A stretch of DNA of 64,000 nt, taken from the NCBI GenBank assembly GCA_024336345.1, contig JANFOG010000002.1, positions 2,232,001-2,296,000 of the forward strand, in the 5' to 3' direction. Positions 48,601-59,306 of the stretch are shown one piece after another. Made by a program: the position numbers and the translations under genes. Position 1 is the stretch's first letter. Every line of letters starts with the position of its first letter. The stretch is from Mariannaea sp. PMI_226. Its lineage: Eukaryota; Ascomycota; Sordariomycetes; Hypocreales; Nectriaceae. The notes under the pieces were generated by a model. The model saw only the letters and a list, made by a program, of their open reading frames with translations, was not told where the DNA came from and did no database searches.

Positions 48601-49192
48601 CCACGATTTCCAATTTGCCATGACTGGTTTCGAGGTCATTTTTGATGCACTTGCTGTGACTTTTGCCATCTCCCGGCGACGAATGGTAGTGCCGATTCAC
48701 AAGAAGTGGGAAGCTGGATATACTCGTATTCAGGTAGTGAGACAGGAAGATAAACTGCAGCTCCTCGCTTTCTTCGAGGACTTCCATCACGGACACTGCA
48801 TGAATTTCGTACTGAAAGGCACGGACATTTACGAGAGCTTTCAGCGAGGAAGCAAATCCGGCATCAAGTTTGTTGATGCCAAGTTTCCACTGCCCAAGGT
48901 GCCCGCAGACAAAGACGCCGACTACGATGAAATGGCGTTTGTATGCCTTGATCTCCCCGATCTGCCGGGAGAGCATGATGACTTGACCATTATGTTTGAG
49001 AAGGAGTCAGGTGAGCATTGATTTCCCCTTCAACCCATTTTTCATTCCCTTTTCATTTGTCGCTTTCGTGTGGCAGAGGTTGTGTTAGGAAACAAAAAGG
49101 CTAATCATTTGATACTAGATCGAGATGCGCTCAGCCAAGTCTTGCCAGCTCCAGCGAAAGGATCATCAAAAACTTCTTCACGATTGAAATGA
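45692..49192 (+). CDS. Uncharacterised conserved-looking fungal protein, 1130 residues
   Basis: I do not recognise this protein. Exon 1 (45692-49010) and a short exon 2 (49119-49192) join through a GTGAGC donor and CTAG acceptor to give 1130 residues. Residues 1 to about 380 are Pro/Ser/Arg-rich and likely disordered, with polyproline (PPPPPP) and several basic patches, and a start (RRDRLMGKLFGGKN) that could be an amphipathic membrane or partner contact. From about 385 to 1105 the sequence looks folded: alternating hydrophobic and charged residues, many aromatic residues, few low-complexity runs. It has no predicted membrane helix, signal peptide or catalytic motif I can name. Segments near 690-860 and 960-1080 look beta-rich, which might suggest pleckstrin-like folds, but that is only an impression. 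Exon 2 is a Ser/Lys tail. The length of open frame makes the gene certain. Confidence 0.85.
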
Positions 49193-49722
49193 GTAAATGT
49201 CAAGATAGAGCAAAGCTGTGCTCCTGTCAAGAATAAGCAAAAGGGTGTGACACAAGGGCAGACGGGAGATGATATACCCAGCAAGTTGAGTGCAATGATA
49301 TGTGTAACTGGTGCGATAGCCGCATCATCGCGCAGATAGTTTCGGAGGACGAGAACATACGAGAGAGGCCAAAGACAGGTCACTCCCACATTCCAGGAAC
49401 AGCATACCAGACGAGTGTAAGTCTGGGCTGAGTTTGGTGGATGCCAACCGCGGTGTTTTGTGAGCATCTGAGCAACACCATAACTCATGGATGAGTAGAG
49501 AGAAGAGAGCGAAAGAACCCAAGAAAGGGATGAGAAGAAAAAAGCAAACAAAGAGTAAACATACAAACGCATGTACCTATATATATCTATACAAATTTAT
49601 ATATACACATACTTGTAAATGGCTATCTCAGACGAAGTGATGGACCTGCGCAACGGGGAGGGCCTACCTACCTAGTCGATTGTGAACATGCGACATTGAA
49701 GAGTTGAGTTTCTTACGTGGTC

Positions 49723-49768
49723 AGGATGCAGGATGCAGGCTGCAGGATGTAGGATGTAGGATGTAGGA
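49723..49768. repeat. Short minisatellite of AGGATG(C/T) units
   Basis: Seven-base units AGGATGC and AGGATGT repeat about six times with one altered unit. The sequence is non-coding and downstream of the 1130-residue gene. Confidence 0.8.
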
Positions 49769-51886
49769 AATGACAGGAAGACACAGCTCATGGACAGGCC
49801 ACCTGGCTCTAGTATTTGTTTCAGCCCCCCTCTACTCTCGTATTGCGTATCGGATGCTCTCTCCACCATGAAGGCAGAAGGACTCCGAACGGAACCACAG
49901 GGGAATCTAACAACCTGCTGAGGGAAGTGTGGCTCTATGTAAAGACACGTAATTAGCAGTAGCAGGCTGGAGAGCCTCAGTTTATAGCTGGAAAATCCTC
50001 GTAATTTATTCGTTGGTGAATACCTACTGCTGTCAACTCCTACCATAGAAATTCGCATGTGGGCAGATTAGCTCCAGCAACTGGCTCCTGAGGTTTTGTG
50101 TCTGTAAGGCTAGGTGGATAGGTGATGGGATGGTTCAGTGCTTTGGAGCTTGGGGCTCGAGCGCTAGCTTGAGTGCAAGGGGGGGCGACGGGATGACGAT
50201 TCTGGCCAAGGCACGACGTCATTCATTGTCTTTCCCCGCTAGCTCTTTTTTTTTTTTTTTTTTTCCTCTCCCCTTCCGTTCTTTCTCTTTCTCTCCTGGG
50301 TACCTTGCAAGGCGTTGTCGCTCATTGGCTACCTCGTACATATTGTGTAGGCACTTGCTTGGGGACGAAACGCATTACGCAGTGATTCAAGAACTGTACA
50401 CGTATTTTCTCTTTTTCCTTTTAGGGAGGGCGATAAGGAGGGTAATACTTCATTTCTAAGGAGGCAACCATGACTGTTTTCAGGCATCATGGCAGCAAGC
50501 TTCCCCCCCCCCCCCTCCCCCTCCGCCCTCTTCATCGTCGTCATGATATCCTGCCCTGAAACAAGCTTGATCTACCATGACGAGGAATGGAGATTATTTA
50601 CATGATGCCGTGTAAGTGCAGCATACTAACTAACTGCAGGCTGCAACCATTGATGCCTGGATATGTTTGCTCATAGTCTACGTACGTACAGTAAGGTAAA
50701 GCACGTAAGGTTAAAGTGCCTTACTGTAGTAGACTCAGCGTCTTTTTCTTTTTCTTTCAACAGTCGTTGCTCGCTTACATGTATCGGCATAGCCTAGAGC
50801 CTTTTCCCCCCCACCCTTCATGCCCGCCTCTTACTCAATCTCAATCCCCTGTAGTTGTCATCTGTATCATGGGTTTATTAGTACCGTAAGCTGTACCCAT
50901 CTACCTATGGAGAAAGGTACCTTGCCTACCATTTCAACCTCCCCTTCGAACCCTACCAAAACGCACACCGGGTTGAGCGTTATTAAACATATGTGCGACT
51001 GAAGTCTCTTCTGTTTGTGTGTTTGTGTCAATAATCTCATCCTTTTCTATCGTCATCTCAGTGGCCGGTCGTGAGCAGGCAAGACAAACAAGCAAGCAGG
51101 CCAAGCAAGCTGTTCATAAACCCCATCACCGTCGTCACACCTCTCACCTGCCACCCGCCGCCGGCTCATCCGCTCGTCATTCATATCTGACTTGCCTCCT
51201 GCTACCTGTTTAGGCCCTGTCCCTCCTCAACATTTTCCCCGGTCTCTTTTTTCCTTGTCCTTGATCATTTGGGGTTTTTTCCTCCCTTCTTCTTCTTTCT
51301 CTTTGCCCTTTTCTTCCCTTTTCCGCTCCCTCCCTCTCTTCATCTTCATTCAGATCCTACCTCTCACTACCACCCTCCCAGCCCCAAGTTCGACGCTTAC
51401 TCTGTTACCCGCAAAAGACTTCAAAAGACTTCAAACTGCCACTCTCCCTTCAGGACGAGACAGCTTGCAGTAATCGGCGGCGAATAAATCGCTTCGTACG
51501 ACGAAGCTTATTAACCCCAACATTTCTGCCAACCCCCTCTCCCCGACGACATTCGCCCCGCACCCTCGGACGTACAGTACAGTGCAGAACATCACAACGG
51601 AACACACACAGTCATAGTCACACCCTCCCGTCACTGACGTTTCTCCCGTACCTATTACCTGACCTACCTACCATCTACCTTACCTGCCTTAAGGTGCCTT
51701 ATAGGGAGCTTGTCAACCTGCCTAGCTGCCGCCACCGAACACAACGGGAGAGGCCTCTTCCGCGACAGAACACTCCATTCATCCAGGCTTAAAGGGCTTT
51801 GCCGCCAGATAGGTCGCTATTGTAAGAGCTTTTCATCATGGTCATGGGCCTCGTATCGGTGTCTGGCCGCCGGAGAACCGGTAGCA

Positions 51887-52402
51887 GTGAGTATTCCCTC
51901 CATTGCTGCATCGCTGGATTGAAGCTTCAAGCTTCAAGCTCCCGCCCGCGCCCTTCAACTTCCCTATCCTCCGACCTTTTTTTTCTTGTATTGCTATGAA
52001 TGCATTCTACACTATGGTTGGATTTTAAGTCTCACACTGCCCATGCCCCTTCTCTTGCATCTACTCATTCTCCCCATCAATCCCCCCTCCCCCCTTTCGG
52101 TCGTGCTGAAGTTCGGGCACCCTCACTCACTCTTCTCACCCACTCACCCACTCACCCACTCACTCACCCACGGCGCAATTCCCACCACCCCGCTACTCCA
52201 TACTCCGTACTGAGCCCCGAGTGCTCCGCCGCAAGCTGAACTGAGCTACCACTACCTACCTTGCCTACTTATGGAGCACCTACTCGCGCCATTACCGCCT
52301 AATTAAGCACTTCGTGCATGTGACACCCTTCAATTCCTTCCATCCTGCCCCTCCCATCCCGTATTATCATCTTTTTTTTCCCCCACCTCCCCCCCCCCCC
52401 AG
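51887..52402 (+). promoter_or_regulatory. Possible 5' leader intron of KES1
   Basis: A strong GTGAGT donor at 51887 and a long polypyrimidine tract ending in CAG at 52402 would remove 516 nt and leave only 29 nt before the KES1 ATG. The interval includes a repeat of CACTCACC units at about 52117-52172. This is inferred from consensus only. Confidence 0.4.
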
Positions 52403-52431
52403 CGCATCGTGAAGCTGCGTCTCGAGTCACC

Positions 52432-54471
52432 ATGTTAACAAACTGGTTTTCGCAACCTGCAGGCACCCGTTCCTCTGTCGACGAGTCCCATAGTCATGAT
52501 CCAGATGATGATACTACCGTCGTTGAGCCCGACCAGGGCAATGGTGAGTATCCTGAGCTACCCGGATCGAAACCCTCCCAATATCCCGGCGCACATACCT
52601 CCCCGTCAGTGGTTGGGCTTGGCGCACTCGATCTCGTCGCATCGCCAACGTACCAACGTCGCCACTAACAACTTCAATCTGTGAATAGTCCTTTCCCACA
52701 TTATTTCCCAGCTGAGACCAGGTGCTGATCTCAGCCGTGTGGTCTTGCCGACCTTCATTCTCGAGCCCCGCAGCATGCTCGAGAGAATCACAAAGTGCTT
52801 TATCCCCCACGATTCCTCTGATTCCATGCCAGAGTCTCGAGCTGACGCTCCTGCCATAGCTTCATGTGCCACCCCGAGATGCTGCTCTGTATTCCCACCA
52901 TAGATGACCCTGTCGAACGATTTGTTTCCGTAGTCAAGTTCTATCTGAGTGGTTGGCATATTCGTCCTCCGTCAGTACTTAACCTCCTCCCCAGTCTAAT
53001 TTTTTTCTCTGTTTACAAATCCTTCAACTAACCAGACGTAATAGAGGTGTCAAGAAGCCTTTGAACCCAATTCTCGGCGAAATCTTCACTTGCTACTGGG
53101 ATCTTGATGATCATAAACGCGCATATTACATTTCCGAGCAGACCTCTCACCATCCTCCCAAGTCTAGCTACTTCTATCTCGCTCCGGACCACCACATTCG
53201 TATCGACGGTACTCTCAAGCCCCGAAGTCGCTTCCTCGGAAACTCGGCTGCTAGTCTTATGGAGGGCATAGCATTTCTGACATTGCTAAATCGAGGCACA
53301 AATCCTGAAAAGGGAGAGAGATAGTAAGGCCTTCCCCCTTTCCCTATCCTCGAGCTGAATTTTTTTTTATTCAATTTGCGTGTACATGCTGGCGAATGGA
53401 GACTAACATCAAGCTGCAAGTATTCTTACGCAACCCAACATGTACGCTCGAGGAATCCTATTTGGGAAAATGAAGTATGAGCTTGGAGATCACAGTTTTG
53501 TCCGTTGCCCCGAGCTTGACTTGGTCGCCGATGTGGACTTCAAGACGAAGGGATGGGTTAGTGGCGTTTACAATGCCATTGGCGGTGTGATTAAAAAAGA
53601 GAGTACTGGTGAGGTTCTTTTCGAGCTGTCTGGTCTATGGAACGAAGAAATGTTCATCAAAGACATGAAGGTAGGTGGCGAAAACATATGGTATATTTGC
53701 GTTACGTACTGACCCAGTCTAGACTGGCCAACGAGAGATGTTTTTCGATGCCACTGTCGCAAAGCCCTCCTCACCTCTTGTTCGGCCAATCGCGGAGCAG
53801 GAAGAACGCGAGTCGCAACGACTTTGGGAGCCGACAGTCAAGGCTGTAAAGGAACGCAACCATGAGCTTGCAACTGACGAAAAAACCAAAATCGAGGATC
53901 GTCAACGAGAGGAAGCCGCAGCACGGGCTCAAGATAATGTTGAATGGCATCCCCGCTTATTCCGTCGGATACATGGCGGTCCCGGTGGCCAGGAAGAAGG
54001 AGAAGAAGATCTCGAATGGATTATCAATGCGAACATGTAAGTGCCCCTCTCCATTCCTTGTTAGAACAGGAGAGCGAAGAAAACGAAACCTAACGGGGGC
54101 AAACTAGCAACCACTCTGCATCTCCTGAGAAACAGGCCGAACAGGTCATGTCTATCTATCCAGTGGTCAATGGCCAGAAGCCAAATCAGCGCAACGCCAT
54201 CCCTGCGCACAGCCCGACCTCGGAAGAACCCAACAGGCAATTGGGACACATTGATGGCGAGACCGAACATAACCATACAGGGACGAAGGTTTCTGCGCAG
54301 GATAACCTCATCGATTTTGATGAAACGCCGGTTCAAAACAATATTCCCAAGCAGACACCGAGTCAAGCGGAGATTGCGAACATGCTCAACTCCACCGGCA
54401 AGCCAGCTGAAGGGCCGCTCCTTGACTTCACTGACGATCTCAAAAAGGACCTGCCCTCAGGTACGAAATAA
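52432..54471 (+). CDS. KES1: Oxysterol-binding protein homologue (Kes1/Osh4 type)
   Basis: This is a short OSBP-related protein without PH or ankyrin domains, which exchanges sterol and phosphatidylinositol 4-phosphate between membranes, notably at the Golgi. Seven exons (52432-52543, 52689-52794, 52860-52970, 53036-53323, 53421-53670, 53723-54036, 54108-54471) join in frame to give 514 residues. The family signature is EQTSHHPP at 144-151, and the phosphoinositide-binding [10 protein letters not shown] begins at 116. The lid region lies before the first intron. The [14 protein letters not shown] segment after intron 4 and the [10 protein letters not shown] start of exon 6 match the fold. The extension beyond the lipid-transfer domain (about 405-514) is longer than in yeast Kes1 and contains LIDFD at 461-465 and LLDF at 498-501, which resemble clathrin-box motifs. 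The first intron falls after only 37 codons. Confidence 0.94.
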
Positions 54472-55068
54472 TGAGTCGACATTTTCATTTGAATGAATAG
54501 AAGGTGGTATTAGGGGGGAAACGGGGAGACAGGATTGGCTGTTTTTCAAATATACACAAAAAGAACGGGGTAGGCGACGGTTCCGGCAAGCATTTCATCA
54601 ACATTGGCGCGGCATAACTGGGTATTAAGGGATACATACCATTGTACATATCAACATCATGAGTGGGTTGGCAATGAGTAACAGCAAGGTTTCAACACGC
54701 ATAAAAGCCCTAGCGAAATACATAGAAGCAATCATTGTTAGTTCTAGTCGAAAAGAAATCGACTGCAGCTTTTGATTTCTTCCTTTTTATATCTTCCACG
54801 TTTTGACACCTTGCATCTTCTCACGTTTTCTGGTTGCAATTCACATCAATTAAAATATATTTTATAAGCAGATAATACTGATGTGTGTTCGCATCAACAG
54901 GTGAATGCAGACAAGCCATAAATGCCCCTTCCTTTAAAAAACGCCATAAACCATATCCCGCCCGTTGAGAGTTGTTTCATATGTTTTCCCTCCTTGTTCG
55001 CGTTCGGTGCCGTTCACCAACAGTTTGTTTACATCCCCTTCCCCCCCAAGAAAAAAAACCGTCAAGCA
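54472..55068. other. Convergent spacer between KES1 and U2AF1
   Basis: The 597-bp interval contains both 3' ends and AT-rich sequence around 54845-54870. A frame of about 164 codons that starts here is the antisense of U2AF1 and is not a gene. Confidence 0.5.
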
Positions 55069-55897
55069 CTAAAATCGTCGTCGTGTAGGCTCGGGAGTCG
55101 GCGAGCGACTGGCGCTCTTTTCGTCACGGCCGCGGAGTCTGAGCCACTTCTTGGTGCTGAGCGTCAGCTCACGGTCGAGCTCGTCACTTGGGTTTTTGCG
55201 GTGGATGAAGTTGCAGAAGCCACCCCGAACGCAGCCCTCGCCAGAGTTGAGGCGGCAGCAGGCCTCACGGAAGTCGGTCACGGGGCTAAGCTCGCAGTAG
55301 ATGGGGCGGGCAGCGTACCACCGGCTGTTGAGCTCGTCGCAGGCTTTCTGGGCGGATTCTTCATACTTGAAACGCGCGTACACGTTGCCGATGAGGTCTA
55401 CATGGTTTCGCGTTAGCAGAGTGGCAAGAAAAGAGGAAGCTGGACAGGGGAAGGGATTACATACGATCATTGTTGTTATCGCAAACAACGAGCTCCTCGA
55501 GCTCTCCGTACTTGCAAAGCTCACACCAGATATCTTCATAGAAGGCGTCGAAGTGGTTCTGTAGTTGAGAAGGGTTCATGCGGTTCTTGGGGTCGTACGC
55601 AGGGTTCTGATACAGGTTTGGCATGAGGATCGTCTGGCTGTAGGAAGGCTTCACATGCTTTCGGGAGCAGCGGTCACCGTGTCGACAAGCACCAATTTTC
55701 TTTTTTTGACGCGCGAAAAGTTAGTAACACATTTTTGCGTGATGGATATATTGTCCAGGAGAGCGGTTGCGCTTCCTGGGCGGAAAAGCTCAACGCGGGC
55801 GAAAACAAGCAAAAAGATATCGGGGACTCACGAAATAGAATGAGCAGTTGACCTTGTCAAGCTCTGTGCCGAAAATAGAGGCAAGGAAGTTGGCCAT
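55069..55897 (-). CDS. U2AF1: Splicing factor U2AF small subunit
   Basis: The small subunit of U2AF binds the AG at the 3' splice site and recruits U2 snRNP in the nucleus. Three exons on the minus strand, 55897-55832, 55699-55465 and 55397-55069, give 209 residues. The first CCCH zinc finger is split by intron 1 (NCSFYF, then KIGACRHGDRCSRKH). It is followed by the UHM/RNA-recognition-like domain, with ELEELVVCDNNNDHL and GNVYARFKYEESAQKA, and a second CCCH finger (CCRLNSGEGCVRGGFCNFIH). The C-terminus is a short Arg/Ser/Pro tail (SASRSPTPEPTRRRF) rather than a long RS domain, as in fission yeast U2AF23. The intron 1 acceptor (AAAG) follows an A-run instead of the usual pyrimidine tract, yet only this junction restores the conserved finger. 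Confidence 0.95.
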
Positions 55898-57188
55898 TGT
55901 TTCGAAGGTTGAGGGGGGATGCGATGCGAATGCGATGCGGAAAAAAAAGGGCGAATGAATCAAGGCTCACGGTCGTCGAGTTTCGCGATGTAGCAGGGCA
56001 GCTGTGCAGGCTGTGAAGACAAATGTCCATAGCCTTGCGCCACAATTTAGAGATGAGGCTGAATCACGTGCGTGGCTGATTTGTCATGGACATGGGGTCG
56101 CTTATCGATAGTTAATCGCATTGTGAAGTGAGGGTCTGGGGAGATCTGGAGCATTCTGGATGCTGAGCCACACACCGCCACATTTATAAGGCGAGGGACC
56201 CCTTATTAGCCGTTGCGATGGGATCGAAAACGCAATGGACGTCTCACGTTTGTTCAACACTAGGCCAGAATGAATGCGGTATCGAAGCGTTCTTGGTAAT
56301 GACTAGGTGGGCGTTCATAGTTCAACTGCGTCGTACATACTGCTTCCTTGGGATCATAACCAAGAATTCAGTCCAGTCGCTTACGGAGTACTTTAGTTAC
56401 TACTTTCAAGTTGGAGTTCGCAATGCTCTATGCCACCCAGCAAGACCAAAAATCCAACAAGTAACTACCTACCTAGTCAAATAAGAGCCGACTTTTCCAA
56501 CATGGCTCTCTCCCCACAAACACGGCTTTCGTTTGTAATATAAAATTTTACGCTAAATAATATAAACATTTTCGATTCTCTATCATTTGACTATTGTAGA
56601 AGATTGATATAAGTTCATGATCGATACTACATAATATACATCTGTACTAAGGTAGGGAGTACACTGCATTGCATTGGTAGGCTCCACGCCTCTATAATTC
56701 TTCAGTCATGCTAGTTTTAGGTGAGGTTGTTCTTAGCTTGACCCACATGTAATAACTTGATTGGCGGGATGCATGATAAGCTCCAAAGTTGGTAATAAAA
56801 CAAGTGACTATGAAAATCCAGGCGTTCAATCGGTAATTAGGTAGTGTAACGGCTAGCCATGGCGCGACTTCCCCTGCAATGGACCACAAGCGTCGCGATC
56901 ATAATAATTAGTTTGGTTTCACGCATTCAAGAAAACGGCCACCTGGCGACGTGACTGAGACAACCCTTGGATCGGCGCGGCAAAAGTCTATCTCACACGA
57001 CCTACGAGTCGAACAAATTTCCTCTTTGTGGCCGCCGATCAATGACCATCCTGGAATAGGCTCTCGTCTCCTATTCCATCTCAACCTCCGACGAACGAAC
57101 TCGAGCTCGAATCGTGCCTCACAGTTGCCCCCTCCCCCTCTCCCCCCTTCAAAGGAAAAAAATAGGCAACAAATACACATCCAAGACA
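55898..57188. promoter_or_regulatory. Divergent spacer between U2AF1 and LMO1
   Basis: The 1.3-kb interval is upstream of both genes. It includes an AT-rich block at about 56535-56640 and a TACCTACCTAG word near 56466-56476. The last 80 bp before LMO1 is CT-rich, then A-rich. No gene is seen. Confidence 0.5.
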
Positions 57189-59306
57189 ATGGACCAAGCC
57201 GACATTCCTGCGCTGCTGGCGCGCTTATCCAGCGATGAGGATGCCTCTCGCAAGATGGCCGTCTTTAAGCTCCAGAATTCCATCAACGATCCCGCCTTCG
57301 CTGACGTCTTCATCTCCTCTGGAGGCCTTGTCGTTCTCCGCCGACTCATAATGACATCCGGGGGCAACACTCTTGCCTACTCGCTTCAAAGCTTAACACG
57401 CCTCCTCGAGGTTGATATGGGATGGGATATCTTCGAGGGACCAACAGCAAGCGAGCTTGTCGAGAGGGTCGTGGAACTCGTCGTCAACAACCCGCTAGTC
57501 AACATTCTCAGGGGTGCCATGTCTATATTGGTTGCCCTTGTGAGCCATTCCCAGTCCACAGGTCTGAGCAACGCAACAAATCTCACGCCTGGGACGTTTG
57601 GCTTCCGAGCCTTGAAGCCTGCCGTCGCAGTTTACCCACAGTTCTTCGAGCTCGTCATCGCCCAACTGCAAAGCGCCGACCATGCACTCTGTGCCAATGC
57701 GCTTATGCTGATCAACGCATTGATTCGAGATTCACTAAGTACCGACAGTTCCATGGGGAACGGGAAAACGAACGGGGAGGATTGGTCCAAGTTTATCAAG
57801 AGACTACAAGATTTGGGTTTGATCAAAGCCATTTACAAGTTGATGCAGAGTTCAGCCCTACAAGACTTGGCCCACCCCATGTTAGAGTTTCAGTCCCTGA
57901 CAAAGATACTGTTGAGGAGATGGCTCGAGGTTGAAGTTGATCTGGAGAGACCGGAGCATCGACGAGCACTCAAGAGTATACACCTAGCCAGTGCTCCAGA
58001 TCGAGTGCGGCCCAATACCAATTTGTTGTTGAATGACCCAAATAACGGTTTGGGGAAAAAGGGGAGCAGACGACATAATCCTGATAAGTGGAGGAGACTG
58101 GGTTTCGAGACAGAGAGCCCCGCGCAGGAGTTTGGCCTTGTCGGTTATCTCGGTATGATGGATGTTACGGACTACGTACGAAAGAATGAAGACGGGTTTC
58201 AAAAAATGCTCATGGAGCAGGCAGCCAGGCCGGCTTCCCAACGTTGCCCGATAGCTCGAGCAAGCTTCGCCGTTACCTTGACTCTCTACGACCACTTCGA
58301 AGTGGACAAGGCCGATCTTGAAGACACAAAGTATCAAATTATGGAGTCAAAGGATCACGATAGATTATTCCGACCCTTGCTATTGCAGTGGTCTCGATTG
58401 CATACTGCTGCGCTCCATGCCTTCTTCCGAATTTGGAAAATCACAGGGGCAGAACACGACGACTTCGAAAAAGTAGTCGAGTTGGTGAGGATTCTGGTTG
58501 ATCAAGTGGTGGGCGGGGCATCAAGGACTCAAGATGTGCTTGAAGTGGAAGACGAGATGCAGGAGTTTGACGTGGCGCGGCTACGCGATATTCAGATGCA
58601 GCTACTCGAGATGACGTTCGAGGGTACTTGGGGCCAACATCTGTTCCAGGTGCGAGACGAGCTCAAACAGGAGGCCCTGCAGTTCGTCAAGGAGCAGAGG
58701 ATTCGATGCCTTCTGGAAGGATCATGGTTTTCCAAACCCACGCCAAAGCGTGATAACAACAGCGGATCCAAGCATCGACTCTTCACGCCTACTCCATGGA
58801 GATATGCTAAACTGTCCCATAACCGACGGTATCTACATTATGCGGATTTTGAGCATCAGACACTGCAGGATCCAAGTCTGGATTCTCTGTCGGAGAAGAT
58901 TGATCTCAGCACCATTAGCTCGGTGGTGTCTAATGTTTCAGCGTCGGATGATGTGAAAAGCACGACAAGCAGTTCGACTCCCAAAACATCAACAACAACA
59001 AAGATTACTGTGTTCAGCTTCCTTGATCCATCAAAGGGCACGGACGACAAGGAGCATCCCATCCTGTCGCTCTGGCCAACCAGTCATAGCCTCGCCTCTG
59101 AGTGGCTTGATGGCTTGTTGATGCTCCTCAATCAGGCTCCTATCACGGCGGAGACGAACAAACTTGTCAACATGGTGAGCGAGTACGGGCTCAAGATACG
59201 CCTCCTTAATGTGCGAATGGACTCGGCATTTGATACCCACATGCCTGGGGCCGGACTCATTCCGAGCCGTGAAGGGTTGGATGACGATTACTTCTTTGAG
59301 GTCTAG
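57189..59306 (+). CDS. LMO1: ELMO/CED-12 family protein (yeast Lmo1-like)
   Basis: ELMO proteins pair with a DOCK-type exchange factor; in yeast the Dck1-Lmo1 pair activates the small GTPase Rho5 in stress, mitophagy and wall-integrity responses. The single exon encodes 705 residues from the ATG in GACAATGGACC; the frame is open upstream without an ATG. The N-terminal 280 residues are helical repeats of armadillo type, starting with DIPALLARLSSDEDASRKMAVFKLQ. An ELMO domain follows at about 314-480 (FGLVGYLGMMDV, FAVTLTLYDHF, FRPLLLQWSRLH). A PH-like domain lies at about 530-660, marked by TPWRYAKLSHNRRYLHYADF and containing a Ser/Thr-rich insert. The C-terminal tail is short, without a PxxP stretch. 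A matching DOCK gene is not in this window. Confidence 0.9.
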   Translation: MDQADIPALLARLSSDEDASRKMAVFKLQNSINDPAFADVFISSGGLVVLRRLIMTSGGNTLAYSLQSLTRLLEVDMGWDIFEGPTASELVERVVELVVNNPLVNILRGAMSILVALVSHSQSTGLSNATNLTPGTFGFRALKPAVAVYPQFFELVIAQLQSADHALCANALMLINALIRDSLSTDSSMGNGKTNGEDWSKFIKRLQDLGLIKAIYKLMQSSALQDLAHPMLEFQSLTKILLRRWLEVEVDLERPEHRRALKSIHLASAPDRVRPNTNLLLNDPNNGLGKKGSRRHNPDKWRRLGFETESPAQEFGLVGYLGMMDVTDYVRKNEDGFQKMLMEQAARPASQRCPIARASFAVTLTLYDHFEVDKADLEDTKYQIMESKDHDRLFRPLLLQWSRLHTAALHAFFRIWKITGAEHDDFEKVVELVRILVDQVVGGASRTQDVLEVEDEMQEFDVARLRDIQMQLLEMTFEGTWGQHLFQVRDELKQEALQFVKEQRIRCLLEGSWFSKPTPKRDNNSGSKHRLFTPTPWRYAKLSHNRRYLHYADFEHQTLQDPSLDSLSEKIDLSTISSVVSNVSASDDVKSTTSSSTPKTSTTTKITVFSFLDPSKGTDDKEHPILSLWPTSHSLASEWLDGLLMLLNQAPITAETNKLVNMVSEYGLKIRLLNVRMDSAFDTHMPGAGLIPSREGLDDDYFFEV

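Larger units (their letters stand above)
49193..52431. other. 3.2-kb spacer and KES1 leader region
   Basis: No gene is supported. The stretch includes a GGATGTA-type minisatellite, a T homopolymer of about 22 nt near 50243-50264, C-rich runs near 50503-50521, and several CTACCTACC words at 51650-51690. The last 900 bp is CT-rich and reads like a long 5' leader. Short frames within it are low-complexity. Confidence 0.5.

Noticed and set aside
54922..55416. 164-codon plus-strand frame
   Set aside because: It is the antisense of the third exon of U2AF1.
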